A stretch of DNA of 64,000 bases from Plicaturopsis crispa FD-325 SS-3 (Eukaryota; Basidiomycota; Agaricomycetes; Amylocorticiales; Amylocorticiaceae). The DNA is taken from assembly GCA_000827205.1 (NCBI GenBank), contig KN832566.1, positions 18,543 to 82,542 on the forward strand, written 5' to 3'. The stretch's first letter is position 1; the number at the start of each line of letters is the position of its first letter. This document shows positions 44,385-58,400 of this stretch, in pieces. The notes below the pieces were generated by a model, which ran no database searches, was not told where the DNA came from, and was given only the letters and a program-made list of their open reading frames with translations. Both the position numbers and the translations under genes were made by a program.

Positions 44385-45891
44385 TCACCAATTTGCGACC
44401 GCAGCCCGGCTGAGCGGCACACTCTCCACCTCCTGCTCGTACTCGACCTCCACACGCGCGCCGCCCCCTGTACACGTAGCAGTAAGCAGGTGTTGTTTGA
44501 AAGAACGCCAACGACAACAGCGTACGTTTTGGTTTCTTGTCCGGCCGCTTGCGCGGTGCGGGTTTGGTGGGCGCTGCTTTCCGCTTTCCGAGCGCCGTTT
44601 TTGTTGTTGTTTTTGCGTCGGGTGGGGCGTCTGCGTCTGCGTCTTCCTCATCCCCATCCTCCTCCCCGTCGTCATCCTCGCCCTCATCGTCCTCGGAGTC
44701 AGAGCCGCCAGTCGCGAAGCCCTGCGTTTGAATACCGATCAGCATCAACGCGGGTATTCGATGACAGCCACTTACCTCCTCCGCATCCTCCAAATCACTC
44801 AACCCATCCTCGTCCCCACTCACATCACTCACAAACTCTCTCTCCCCCCACCCCTCCTCCTCCATCTCCGCCTCTAGCGCCTCCTCGTCCTCCTCGTCCG
44901 TCTCCTCGTCCTCCATCTCCAGCCCCTCCTCGTCCATATCCACATTGGTTTTACCCCCGTTCTTCTCGCGATCCAACACAGCCTGCCACACCTCCTCGTT
45001 AACATTCAGCGGTGCGTCTCCATACGCCTTGCTCTGCAGGCGCTCGATGAGCTCCTTCTGGATGGACCGCTCGAGCTGCGCAGCCGCGAGGGCTTTGCGC
45101 TCGCGCGTGGCTTCGCGCCGGTCGAGTTTCTTTTTTACGCCCACGAGCTTTGGTCTGGGGGTGGGCGCACGTTAGTATTGTGATGTGATGTGATGAAAGG
45201 AGACATGAGAGCGTACTGTTGCCGGAGCTTGAGGCGGCGCATCTTGATGAGGTACTGCGTGATTTTGGTGATGCGCTGCTTGCACTTGTGGATCGTGAAG
45301 TTTGGCCAGTGGATCAGCTCTTGGTCGATCTGCGTGTATGGCGTCATTGTCAGCTCAACCGTCCATGTCAATACGGCTTAGTGTAGACTGAGGGTAAACG
45401 GGGGAAGGATGACGGAAAAGGCAGGGAGGAGGGGATGGGAAGGACAGGACGGGAGACGCACCTGTTCAAGCGCTTTAGAGTAATTATTCGAGAGCTTCAC
45501 GCGCTCCCACATGTGCGCGGGCGTGTGCGCGCGCTCGATCGTCTTCATGTACAAGTACAGCACGCCTTTTGCACCAAATCATCTCATGAGTATGGTATGA
45601 CTTTAATTTGAATACGACCGGCGCACCTTCTTTTTCACGGACCGTAGCGTAGCGCGAGTTCGCGAGGGGGCAGGACTGGCGGTTGCACAGCCCGGTGACA
45701 TTGTACTCGTTCCTGCAGAAATTTTGCGTCGTCGTCCTGTTTCCAGTTCAGAGTTCCGCCGCGAAAGAGTTGGATAAATAACGTTCGATCAGCAGCCTGC
45801 GCGCGAGGGAGGGGAGGGGAAAGACTTGCTTTACTTTGTACGAGCAGAACTGGTGGTTTATCACCGACCATATCACGTCGTCGCTCTGCAT
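44385..45891 (-). CDS. MAK16: MAK16, 60S ribosome biogenesis factor
   Basis: The start at 45891 gives [21 protein letters not shown], then [17 protein letters not shown] and '[20 protein letters not shown]', the conserved MAK16 N-terminus. Next come '[33 protein letters not shown]', '[32 protein letters not shown]', the Lys-rich middle, '[18 protein letters not shown]', a very acidic region and '[23 protein letters not shown]'. The protein joins early nucleolar pre-60S particles. The first intron (45829-45737) has a GC donor: only GCAAGT at 45829 keeps the invariant KVKTTTQNF frame. About six introns. The 3' half and flank are copied at 38100-40290. The start lies 126 bp from the left end of a transposon candidate. 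Confidence 0.92.
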
Positions 45892-46017
45892 CCTGGCCTA
45901 TACCGAAGAGTGGAAGTACAAGTATACAGACTCGATAACTGGAAAATGCAGCGCAGGACGTCGATGCAGACATCGAAGAAAATCTTGGACTAGAAAAGGA
46001 AGGTAGCCCCTGAGATC
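45892..46017. promoter_or_regulatory. MAK16 side of a split divergent promoter
   Basis: 126 bp separate the MAK16 start codon from the left end of the element at 46018. Together with 47992-48056 it would form an ancestral MAK16/CCDC90-like intergenic region of about 185 bp after removing one target copy. No specific factor site was recognised. Confidence 0.45.
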
Positions 46018-47991
46018 GGGGCAGGTGGAAAATGCCGCGCCACTGCCGCGACTGCCGCGCATTACCGCGCTGGTCGACTGACTGCCGCGCATCTTGTCTG
46101 CGTCCATCATCCTCTTACCCCAACCTCTCCCAGCTCCTGCAGAATCCTCTCCTGCATTTACCACGGCGCTGAGTCCGTAAGGACATTCTCCTCCGCACAT
46201 AACATCGACAACGGCTTGGACACCGTATCCGGTGCACCGTTGGGTAGTATCGCTTGACTGGCGGGACCTCTTTCATTCCCGTATCTTCTCGCTGCAGAGA
46301 CCTTGCTATCCTCATCATCATCTACACTCGCAATGCCTCTCGCGTTCTCGGATTCAACTTCTATGTGCTATCAGCTTCCGCGATTGAACGTCAACCGGAT
46401 TCCGGCCCCAACACCATGCTCGCCTACGCAGGCCTTGTGATGTGCTCCCAGGGGCCAGAGGAGGGTGCGCTGTGCGGGACATGCGGACTAGGGACAGCTG
46501 GACGGATTGAATAGATGGTGAGCTTCAGACTCTTTTCACTTCACCCAAACCTACAACGTGTCGTCGATTGCAGACTATGTATATATATGTACATCAATAC
46601 CACTGTGTTTGCTTCAGCACCCCCGTGTCCTCCAAGATACTCAAGGAAGTGCTCGCCGCTCGGAGGCTTACAGTAGATGCCTGCTGTCCGCGCGCAATGC
46701 TCTTGATAGAGCACCGTCACACGCCCACGTCGTTCCGTAGGATAGACTCAATGCCACGGTGGTGCACGGAGTTGTCACAGTCTCGCAGATGGCCGGCTCA
46801 CGGCGCTGCTGCCTGCAGCCTGCTGGATGTGTGTACATATATCATACTGTGCTTATTTACCTCTGAGCAAATCACATATCGCTTACCTGACATTATCGAA
46901 CTGGGCAAGTGCACCTCCGTAGCCACAGAGCACAGTGTCATAACATGTATAGCGGCATATTTTCTAGCCTAGTGGTACGTAGGCAGCGGGTCAACTGCAC
47001 GGAGGCAAGCATGTGCTGTCAGGACATAGAAAAACATGTATTCAGTACAGAGTATGGTACAACGTACAGAGTACATATGGTGGCAACGGACACAAGAAGT
47101 TTGTAGGTATTATATGTGTGGGTTTAGGTGTTTACGCACGACACATGAGAAACTCATGGACCACATTGGAGACATCTATATGGAAGGACCTACAATTTCT
47201 TCGACCCAAAACTCACGATGATGAAGGTTCTGTGCATGTCAGGGTGAGTGGGTAGGGTCCGTGGTGGCATTGGTTTGCTAGTGCGTCGTTACGAGAGTCT
47301 GCTACTTAAGCATGAGAATATGAGTGACACATTTGCTAGCATGGCAAATGCACTCACACATAACAGTCCTGAGGGTGCCCTGCATCATGAATGCGAGGAT
47401 GTCCTGAGTGCCTGTGATGCCGCCTCCGAGTACACAGCTCACAGCGGATCATCTGCACTTGAGCCGCGCGTGTCGTCTATGCTCCGCCGCGACGATATAC
47501 TACGGCGTCGACCTATCTTTTGACGAGTTCGTGGGCCAATGAATGCATGGACGGTCCATGCAGTGTTGGGCAGGTGCCGCGCAGTGCCGCGCAAGTGACG
47601 CGCCATTACCGCGCAAGTGCCGCGCCATTACCGCGCAAGTGCCGCGCCATTACCGCGCAGTGCCGCGCCAGTGACGAGCAAGTGCCGCGCATACCATTCT
47701 GTGTGGCAAGGTAGAACATCTTGAGAGGGTCCGGTCGACGAAGGTAGTGTCCAGGACAGGCTCAAGGTAAGTGGTGAAGGCACAGGAGGATATGGACAGC
47801 GAGGATATGGGCAACGATTGACGGTGTCGAGCGCGTTTCGGGTAAAATACGACAGAAATCAGGAGAAATCTTTCAAGATTGTAGGATAAAATGCAGTCAT
47901 CCGGTAAAATGTTCTTAGATTGGTGCAAAAGTGCATTTTGGTCCGGTGCGCGGCACTGCGCGGCAGTCCCGCGGTAAAATCTCTCTGCCCC
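46018..47991. mobile_element. Candidate non-autonomous DNA transposon (7-8 bp target duplication)
   Basis: The left end starts GGGGCAGGTGGAAAATGCCG and the right end, read inward, starts GGGGCAGAGAGATTTTACCG; 24 of the first 33 bases agree. Directly outside both ends lies TGAGATC (46011-46017 and 47992-47998), within a longer shared 13-mer (46006-46018 and 47987-47999), so the duplication is 7 or 8 bp depending on where the end is drawn. Subterminal 'TGCCGCGC/TACCGCGC' repeats occur at both ends (46032-46090 and, inverted, 47942-47975). No transposase-like frame is present. The 7-8 bp duplication would suit hAT or KDZ/Zisupton-type elements, but the superfamily is unproved. Confidence 0.65.
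47572..47691. repeat. 22-bp CG-rich tandem repeat inside the element
   Basis: Tandem units such as 'aagtgccgcgccattaccgc' (22-bp period, about three full copies with partial ones each side) share the 'TGCCGCGC' and 'TACCGCGC' words with the ends of the surrounding element. Multiple copies of subterminal words are usual at transposase-binding regions. Confidence 0.75.
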
Positions 47992-48056
47992 TGAGATCGC
48001 CATGTGCCCCGAGTGCCCGAGTGCCCGAAAACGTGCACGCGCGCATCTGCCCTCTG

Positions 48057-48930
48057 ATGTCTACCACCATGACGTCCCCCGTACTTTCTAACCTGTTCTC
48101 CTCTGCAAGTCGCTCCAAACCATACAATTGCTTAAGAATCCCTGCGCGGGCGTCCACACGGACGTTCCGAACGACCGCACCACGGACGTTCAGCACCACC
48201 GCGCGCCGCGCCGACTTCCACTTCGACACGCACCACTTCGTGCAGCGGCTAGAGCGCGAGGGGCTGAACCGCGCGCAGGCGGAGGGCATCATGTCCGCGA
48301 TGGCGGAGGTCATCGACGAGAGCATCCGCAACATGACTAGCAACATGGTCACCAAGGCCGAGCAGGAGAAGGTGCGTTGCGTCTACTGCTCTTAGCTCTA
48401 CCCCCTCACAGGCTCGCTGACGCTCGCTCGCCCGCCCTTAGCACCACTACACCCAACAAGTCGACTTTGCGCAGATCAAATCCGAGCTGCAGCTAATGGA
48501 GAAAAACGACCTCGCGATGATCAAAGCGGAGAACGACCGGCTGAGCAGCGACCTGGAGCGGCTGAAGCAGCGGCTGCGGGAGGAGGTGACGCGCACGCAG
48601 GCGGGCGTGCGGCTCGACCTGAACCTCGAGAAGGGCCGCGTGCGCGAGGAGAGCAGCCACCAGACGCTCAAGATTAAGGAGGTCGACACGCGCATCGAGC
48701 AGGAGATCGCGGGCTTGCGTACGGCGATACAGGCGTCTAAGGTGCGTGTGCGCCCTGTGACCAAGGGAGACGGAGCTAACGCACGGCTGTATTCTAGGCG
48801 ACAACGCTGCAGTATCTCGTTGGTTTCGGTATGTCGTGTCCATTCGTTGCACTTCGTGTACGCTGACCGGCGCCTTGCAGTAACCGGATGCTCGGCACTT
48901 CTGATGGCCTACCTGCGTTTCCGCGTATGA
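48057..48930 (+). CDS. CCDC90/MCUR1-family mitochondrial coiled-coil protein
   Basis: The start MSTTMTSPVLSNLFSS leads into an Arg/Ser/Thr-rich, acid-free N-terminus ('IPARASTRTFRTTAPRTFSTTARRADF') typical of a mitochondrial targeting sequence. The conserved family block follows: 'FDTHHFVQRLEREGLNRAQAEGIMSAMAEVIDES'. Then comes a long coiled coil ('MEKNDLAMIKAENDRLSSDLERLKQRLREEV'), a further helix ('RIEQEIAGLRTAIQASK') and a C-terminal membrane segment ('GCSALLMAYLRFRV'). The family (DUF1640) includes yeast Fmp32 and vertebrate MCUR1/CCDC90B, which are inner-membrane proteins linked to complex IV or calcium-uniporter assembly. Four introns or so. The start codon is only 65 bp from the right end of the transposon candidate. 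Confidence 0.88.
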
Positions 48931-49078
48931 GGCCCTACCGGCCTCATCACACGCGTTCCACGGTACATGGCGAGACAAGTATACCCTTTTGTATTTATAA
49001 CACCACAGCCGATAGTCTCATCGACTGCGTCTACTCTAGTCCCTATACACGCTATTCACCGCCCCCCGCTCGCCATCG

Positions 49079-49828
49079 TCAATCATCCAGGGGCGGCAGC
49101 TCGTCCCCGGCCATCTTCTCGCCCAGCGCCACCCGCTTGAACAGCTCGTACGCCCTGTCGAGGTCGTCGTTGACGATGACGACATCGTGCACGCCGGGCT
49201 CCTGCGCGTACGCGATCTCCTTCAGCGCCGTCGCCAGGCGCTTCTGCACCGCGGCCTCCGTGTCCGTGCCTCGTCCGGCGAGGCGCTCGCGCAGCGCGCC
49301 GAGGGAGGGCGGCGAGATGAACAGGTAGACGGGGTTTAAGGTAGTGGCTTTTATCTGGCGGACACCCTAGGGTACATTATAATACATGTTGGGCCCCCGG
49401 CGGGGATAATCTCAAAAGCGTCATGTCAGCTGCGGACACACCTGCGCCTCGATGTCTAGTATGCAGCGCCGGCCCTGCGCGGCGACGGCGCGCACGGTCT
49501 GGAAGCTCGTGCCGTAGAAGTTTCCGGAGAACTGTGCGTGCTCGATGAACGCGCCGTCCTTGATGAGCTGTGTGAAGGTCTGGACGGGCACGAAGTGGTA
49601 GTCTTTGCCATCGACCTCGCCCGGTCTTGGCGCACGCGTTGTGTCTGAAATGCCGCCCCATCATCGGTCAGCGGGGGGTCACTTTTTCGGACGGCGGGAC
49701 GTACGGGAGACGCTGAAGCCAAACTTGTCGGGGAACTCTGCAAAGAGGCGTTTGAGGAGGGTGCTTTTGCCGACGCCGGAGGGGCCTGAGAGGACGAGGG
49801 GGCGCAGGAAGTCTGGTACCGGGGCCAT
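49079..49828 (-). CDS. GUK1: Guanylate kinase
   Basis: Three exons encode about 200 residues. The P-loop is '[17 protein letters not shown]'. Splicing at GTACGT near 49704 joins 'FGFSVS' to '[19 protein letters not shown]', restoring the GMP-binding segment. Then come '[19 protein letters not shown]', '[17 protein letters not shown]', '[23 protein letters not shown]' and '[14 protein letters not shown]', ending 'LPPLDD'. It converts GMP and ATP to GDP and ADP in the cytosol. It converges on the CCDC90-like gene with 148 bp between stops, and diverges from the STK32-like gene. Confidence 0.95.
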
Positions 49829-50072
49829 CGTTGGTGGCGAAAGAGAAAGTGTATCTCGGTAGCGAGAATGAAACGATGTATAGAACAAGAGCACGTGGAT
49901 TGATCGAGCGACAAAACAAGCGCTGCTTTTGGGAGGAGCACGACCGTCGACGTCGCTGTCCGGCGTTATATTTCTATTCCTCTTCTTCCCCCACACACAC
50001 TTACATACCCCCCTTGTTTTCTCCCTTTCCTTTTCTCTCCTTGTCCCGCACACCTTTTACTCACCGCCAGCC
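49829..50072. promoter_or_regulatory. Divergent promoter of GUK1 and STK32-like gene
   Basis: Only 244 bp lie between the two start codons. A strongly pyrimidine-rich plus-strand tract (about 49975-50045, 'ttttctctccttgtcccgc') ends just before the kinase start, as is common for fungal core promoters. No TATA element close to either start was confidently seen. Confidence 0.5.
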
Positions 50073-51846
<1,774 letters not shown>

Positions 51847-52495
51847 CGCTCTTCGCACACTATTCACACCTCTGCGTCTCTGCATCTGCACCCATAGTGT
51901 GCATACCGGGCACCGACCCGCCCACAGTCCCGCGCCCCCTCATCACCGTGCGCGCGCGAGCCCCACCCTCCTTCTGTCCCTGTGTCTGCCGCATCACGAT
52001 CCGTCCACGATTATCGCTTATCTCTCAATGTCACGCTCATCTACTTAACACTTACCAACCGTAATCTAGGGCTATACGTATTATACAAATACGCATTTGT
52101 GTGGACATGGAGGCGCTCTCTTTTATATATACCCCACGGGCCGTTGCACCTCTCGGTTTTGCTGTCGATGTGTTGCAGTATGTATGGAGTTGGTATGACT
52201 AGAACGCGGGAAAGGATGGAGTGCGCATGGGAGTTGGTGAATTTACTTGACGTTGGTTTGTCCTATATGCACCAGTCATCTCTCTACTCTATACAGTTTC
52301 TGTACAATGCACGCGGTTATCTATATATTTTCGAATTTTGAGCAGAGGCCTTCGCGTGACGACCCCCGCGAATTGTGGCACGTGCCTACGCGACACCCGC
52401 GTTGTTGACTGCCTCGAGCTGCTTTACTTTACACAATTACATACTTCCACAAAACCCATCTCCCTTCCTCTTCCCCAACCCGATCCCGCTTCATT
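51847..52495. other. Intergenic, STK32-like 3' to MMS22-like 5'
   Basis: About 650 bp. The first part is C-rich, a typical 3' flank; around 52080-52130 and 52260-52340 it is AT-rich with TATATAT runs; the last 60 bp before the start are CT-rich. No gene was recognised. Confidence 0.5.
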
Positions 52496-55400
52496 ATGGA
52501 CGACCCCAGCTTCACGATGGACGACCCCGACATCGTCGAGACATCCGACAACGACGAGCGCGAGGCCGAGAACGCAGCGAGGAACAGCACCCAGTACTGG
52601 ACACGCGCCACCTCCGACCTCGCACCTCGCCCCACCACCCCTGCTAAACGATGGCAGCCGCGCACGTACCCGCCGTCCCCCAGCGGCGTGCGCTATGTCT
52701 CCGCGACGCCGAGTCCAGCGCAGACACCGCGCAAGCGCATGAAGGTGCGTACTATGATGCCGTTTTTCCTCGGGCGCGTGTAAAGAGACTTACGCAGTCT
52801 GCGAGATAGATCCGACACGATAGCTCACCGTCTCCGTCAGGCCTTCGCACGCCTGTCGCGTTTGCGCGCACGTCGAGCTTTCCCTCTGAGCCTGGACAAC
52901 GCTCGTCGAGCCCCGCGGGGCCGCCGGCGACGAGCAGCTCGAGGCGGTCGCGCTCTTCCTCTTCAGTGCGGGTAGATGATGGCGAGGTGCAAGGTGTAGC
53001 AGGAGGGCAAATAGCGGAGAGCCCGCGCAAACGAACGAAGGTGCGTATGCTTGTTTTTTTTTCTAGAGCGCGTAATACTGACTATACGACAGATTCGGCA
53101 CGATAGCTCTCCCTCCCCTCCAGATCCTCGCACACCTACCGCACCCATACGTCCCTCCGCCTTCCCATCCAATTCCGGACGACACTTGACAAGTCCCACG
53201 GAAGCGAGCAGTTCGAGACGGTCGCGTTCCATCTCGCTGACACGCGACGAGCCGGAAAGTATGGAAGTAGAGCAACTAGCAGACAACTCCCAGGATCCAC
53301 TCTTACTCTACTCAAACTCACCACCGCCTGTTCGATCCAATCATTCCCTCACGCCTGAGCCCCACTCACGCACCCCACAGCACTCCCAAGACCCCCTGCA
53401 CCTATTCAGCTCTCCGATCCGCACCAAAGCCGCTAGCGAGCCTGCACTTGCGACCATGGCTCTGTCGTCGCCCCAGGCCATAGCCCCGTCATCGCAGGAC
53501 GACGGCCTCTTCACCCCCCGCAAAGGCGGCTCCTCCCCGTTCTCCTCTCCTCTATCCTTCCCGCCGTCATCTCAGCCGCGTCCGCGTGTATCACCCGTCC
53601 ACGCCTCCTCCTCCTCCCCTCCCTCACAATCCCGCGCACCAGGCTCCTCACGTGCACCGAATTCCTCCCGTCCCCACATCTCACCTGTCCGTGCCTCCTC
53701 CTCGCGCGCACCAAATTCCTCCGCCCCCCAACCCTCCCCCGCTCTTCTGGCCGCCCACCCCTCCCCCGCCTCACTGGCCCACCTCGCCCTTCAACACGAA
53801 ACCCACCTCGAAACGCGCTACACCCTCCGCGCGCGCCAGGCAAAACAGCTCAACCCGTACGCGTACGACAAGCTCGCGTACAAGCGGGCGCTGCGCGCGC
53901 ACCCGGATGCGATCGTGCGGTTTGTTAGTCCTGGTCGGCGCCGCGAGGACGGGACGGGTCGGCGCAGTCGATCGGCAGCCCGTGATGATGGCACGCAGTG
54001 GGAGGGGACGCAAGATCAAGAGTGGCTACATGCAGATGCGGACGCACCGGAGGACGAGAGCTGGGAAGCTGCGGAGGAACGGCGTCAACGCAGGCGGATG
54101 CGTCGTCAGGAAGCACATCCACATCCACACCCACACCCACACCCACACACACACGCACAGACCCATGCACAAGCACAGGTAGAGCCGCGGCACTACCCCG
54201 AACTCCTCCAACACGGGCTCTCCAGCGACTCCGAGTCGGAGGACGCGGGGCTGCGGGAGCTGCGCCGGGAGGCGCGGCGGGCGCGGAAGGTAAGGGAGAG
54301 GAGGGAGGCGGAGGAGAGGAGGCGGAGGGTGGAGGAGGATAAGCAGGCGAGGGTGAGGGAGAGGGAAAAGCAGGCGAGGGCGAGGGAGGAGGGGGAGAGG
54401 GAGAGGAGGAAGCGCGGGAAGGCGTTCCCAATGCCCAGGCGCGCACGAACTCGAAGTCGAGAGTCCGGTTCGGACTCGGATTTACCAGACGCTGTACGTT
54501 CGTGCATTTCGGTGGAGCGCAGGCTAGCTAACCTATATGTTTGGTAGGTATCCCGCAAACACGTGCGGACCCCTTCGCGACACTCTGATCCACCTAACGC
54601 TGTGAGTCGCGTCACCCTCAAGGCGCCTTTCGTTTTAGCTTACACTCCCCGCAGGAACCCCGCGCGAGTCCTTCAGACCGACAACCCAGCGAAGGTCCCC
54701 GAGCACCGTCTTTCGATGCATACGACCACGAAGGCGACCAGTGGATGGGTAACTTCAACGGAGGGGACGACTACGACATGCCAGGCAGCCCTACCCATTC
54801 ACAATCGCCTGCCCGTTCACCCGCCCGTTCGCCTATCGTCATACTTTCCGACGCCGATCCACACCAGGACGACTCAAGCACCACCAGCTCCTCAAGCTCC
54901 TCATCACGCAAACTCACCGCGAAAGAGCGCAAGAAGCTCAAGGCGGCGCGGCGCATGATGCCCGGCGTCATGCTCAACCGTCTCGCCGAGCACAACAACA
55001 ACTCCACTAGACGGCGGCGCTCCGCCACGCGAGACGTACGCTCCTCTACACGCACACGCGACGTAGACGTAGACGTAGACGGGGACGGGGACGTGGACGC
55101 GGACGTGGAGGAGGAAGGCCCGCTGCTCCCGGGGCAGACGCGCGTGCGCATGCGCATGGGGCGCACACACACGTACAGCGGGAACGTCGATATCCGAGGG
55201 GACTCGGAGAGCTCGGATCTAGACGTGCCCGATGCTCCGTATGACGCGCAACACTCTGATTCTGATGCACCACGACGAAAAGTGCCTAACCGCCCGGCAG
55301 AGGTCATCGAGATCGAGGACAGCTCGTCGTCGTCGGAGGGGGAGGAGAACAGCAGCGACAACGAGGTGGACGACGCGGAGATCAACGCGTGGCTTGCGAA

Positions 55401-58400
55401 CCGGGACCGGCCGCGGGAGGAGGCGAGCCTTGTGGACTATATGTTGGCAGCGACGAGGACTGTTGGGGGTGGGCATGGACGGGGCACGGGCAAGGGGAAG
55501 GGGAAGGGCGCGAGGCGAAGAAGTGGTGTACAGAGAGGACCGCGGAGGCATGATGTGGTGACGGGCGGTGCGAGGAGATATGGCGTTGAGCGGCAGACGC
55601 GGCTGCCTTTCGGTCCTGCACAGAATACGAAGCCGGCGTCGTCGTCTCGCAAGCAACAAGCTGGCGGTCTGCACAAGTTGGCCAAGGGTAGCACCGTTCG
55701 TCGGCACGCACGATCTCGTCAGGACGACGCGGATTCAAGCGATCCGGAAGATGGTGCCAATGTTGCCGAGGTTCAGTATGTGAAGGAGCATGGCGTATTC
55801 ACGACTGTCACGCGGAACAAGAGGTGGAAGCGTCCTCGCCCTCGGCAGCTGCCTGGGGTATACACCTTCCGTCCCAACGGCGCTGCTCACACTGGCTCAG
55901 GTCGGCGCAGAAACGGCGCAATCCACGTCGGTGCCGATGATGAGGGGTTTCACGACGCACTCAACCCCCGACCCAAAGGTGACGCGCCCGCTCCCCGCCA
56001 AAAGCACCGCAAGCCCAGATCCACAACGCAGTCAGCATGGACCCGAATGCTCGTCGGCGGACACGACGTCGACCCCCCATCTCCAGTCCGGCACGCAGAC
56101 ACATTCCCTCAACACGCCGACAGCCGGCACAACGTCAAGCTCGATTTCGACATCTCCTTCCTCCCGTCCGGCATCACCTTTGGCGCGCACACCTATCTCG
56201 GAAAAGGGTGGCTGCACGAGCTGGCGAGCTTGGTATCGGGGGACCGGAATATCCCGATGCCCCTCGCGTATTCCGCGTTCGAATTCGAGCTGAGCTCGGC
56301 GATGGAGGTGGCGGAGTTCTCCACCGCGGTCGTGCACATCTGCGGCCGCCTCTTCGAGTTCGTCGCCTCGGATGACCGTGAACCTGGACTCGTCGACCAG
56401 TGGACGAGTCTGATGCGCACGGTCTGCCAGCTCGTGTCCTGGTACTCTACCAACACTGCCGAGGATGACTACAACGCTCTACGCGGCGTCGTGCAGGACC
56501 AGGCCTCGCACCTCGTAAGCCGCATCGAAGACTGGCTACACACGGCAGACGCAGACGGTGCGTCGATGGACACTCTGGGGTTCTCCGTCTACTGGTTCGC
56601 TATCGAGCTGTCCGCGCGGGTACAGTGCTCGTTCTCCAACGACTTCCCACCCACGCCTTCCGTGCGCACGGACACGCTAGTCAAACTCGTCCTGGTGCTC
56701 ATGCGCCGGCTGCGCGAATACGGCCTCGAGCGCACGATCGACGCGGTGCAGCACAGCGACGGCGCGCTGGACGCGGCCTCCCCTCCGCAGCGCACGGCAG
56801 AACTCTGGATATGCTTGTTCCACCTGGTGAATAGCTGCGACGTCCAGGTGGCCGCCAGCAAGCCCGAACGCCGCGTTCACCCATTCTGGCAGATGGTGCA
56901 GCAGGAACTGGAGTCGGAGGGCGGCGTAATGCACGGCGGGCTGGACGCGAGCGAGGAAGTCTGGAGGCTTTTATTCTCCCTCTCCGCCCTCTCGCAGTTC
57001 TCCGTCCACGGGATGTCGACATCTGCGTGCCGACTGTCCGCGTCGTGGGAGCTCGTAGCGCTCGCGCTGAAGAAAATCCGCCTGGTTGCGGATCCGGAGA
57101 TGGACGCGAAGCTCTCGGACCGCACCCTCGAAAAGCGCGATGACTATATCTGGCTGGTCGCTTCGCGGTGCTTCCTCTTGTGGGACCGATGGCACTGGCC
57201 TCTGGACGACGCGTCGGTCATGTTCAACCAGCTCGTGGAAATATTCAAGAGTCGCAAATTCGCGAATCTGCGCCGGGAGCCGTCTGATTTTCCTGGGTTC
57301 ATGCTGGAGAACGACATGCGCTTGTTGTCGCAGTACAGACACAATGACACTGCGTTCGAGATATTCCTCAAGCTCGTCGTACAGGCGGCGAAAGCTGGTC
57401 AGCCCGATGGTGTCGACCAGGTCAACTTTCCGCCGAAGCTCAAGAAGTTGCTCTCATTGAGCATTCCCGTGGGGTCCGTCCCGTTTACCAAAACCACACC
57501 GCCCACAGTCCAGGAGCTCTCCCAGCTGTACAACCGTCTCAGCGCCGTCGCCATCACCATATACCTCGACACCAGCCCCGCGAACGTCAAGTACCGCATG
57601 GCCCACGCGCGGCGATACGTGAACTTCAAAGAGGCGGATGACACCACGCGCATGGCCTGCATCCGCGGGATGATGCACTTTGCCACGCTCATGCAGCACC
57701 GCCACGTCCCTCTGAACGACGTCTACGCCTGGCTGACCGACATGACGGTCATATTGGTCAATGAGTATAAGGAGGCGGAGTTGGCGCTCAAGGGTGCTGC
57801 TCATGGGTCCAGCATTGCGAGAGATAGAGTTGTGTTTGCTATTCAGGTTTTACTTGGTTCCGTACGCCGCATTATCGAAACGCCGCAGATGGACCCTACG
57901 CAGCCGCGTGTCACGTATCCGGACCCCGCGCTACTGCAAGGACGTGAGTGTCTGTTATCTCTCTGTGTCGCAGCTTCTAATTGAATCATTCAGCCTGGGT
58001 GACGGAGATCTTTGCAAAGGAGACCAACTTATCCACGGTCGCGAAGACCGGTCTGGAGATCCGGCGTTTAGTTCAAGCCTTTCTCGACGCCAGGGCAGTG
58101 ATCATGCCAGCACCACCCCGGCCTCGCCGGCATGCTGCCCCTGATCCTAACCAGGACAGCCAAGACGAGTACGGGATGATCGAGTCGTTTGATTACGACG
58201 ATCCCGAATTGCGGATCGCACTGGGCGAAGTAGATGCTCCGCAAGCTATAGAAAATAAGACCAAGGATGAACAAGTCTCGCAGGTAAGGGTCTAGTGGTC
58301 CTCTCATGCTTACCGGCGCGACGACTGACTCCGTATCTAGGTCATCGACAAACACATCTCCCCTGCAATTTATCGTCTTATTTGCAAGCACTTCAATGAT

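Noticed and set aside
47572-47691. Regular CG-rich repeats as a CRISPR-like array
   Set aside because: There are no distinct spacers, the period is only 22 bp, and this is a fungal nuclear sequence. The words belong to the surrounding mobile element.
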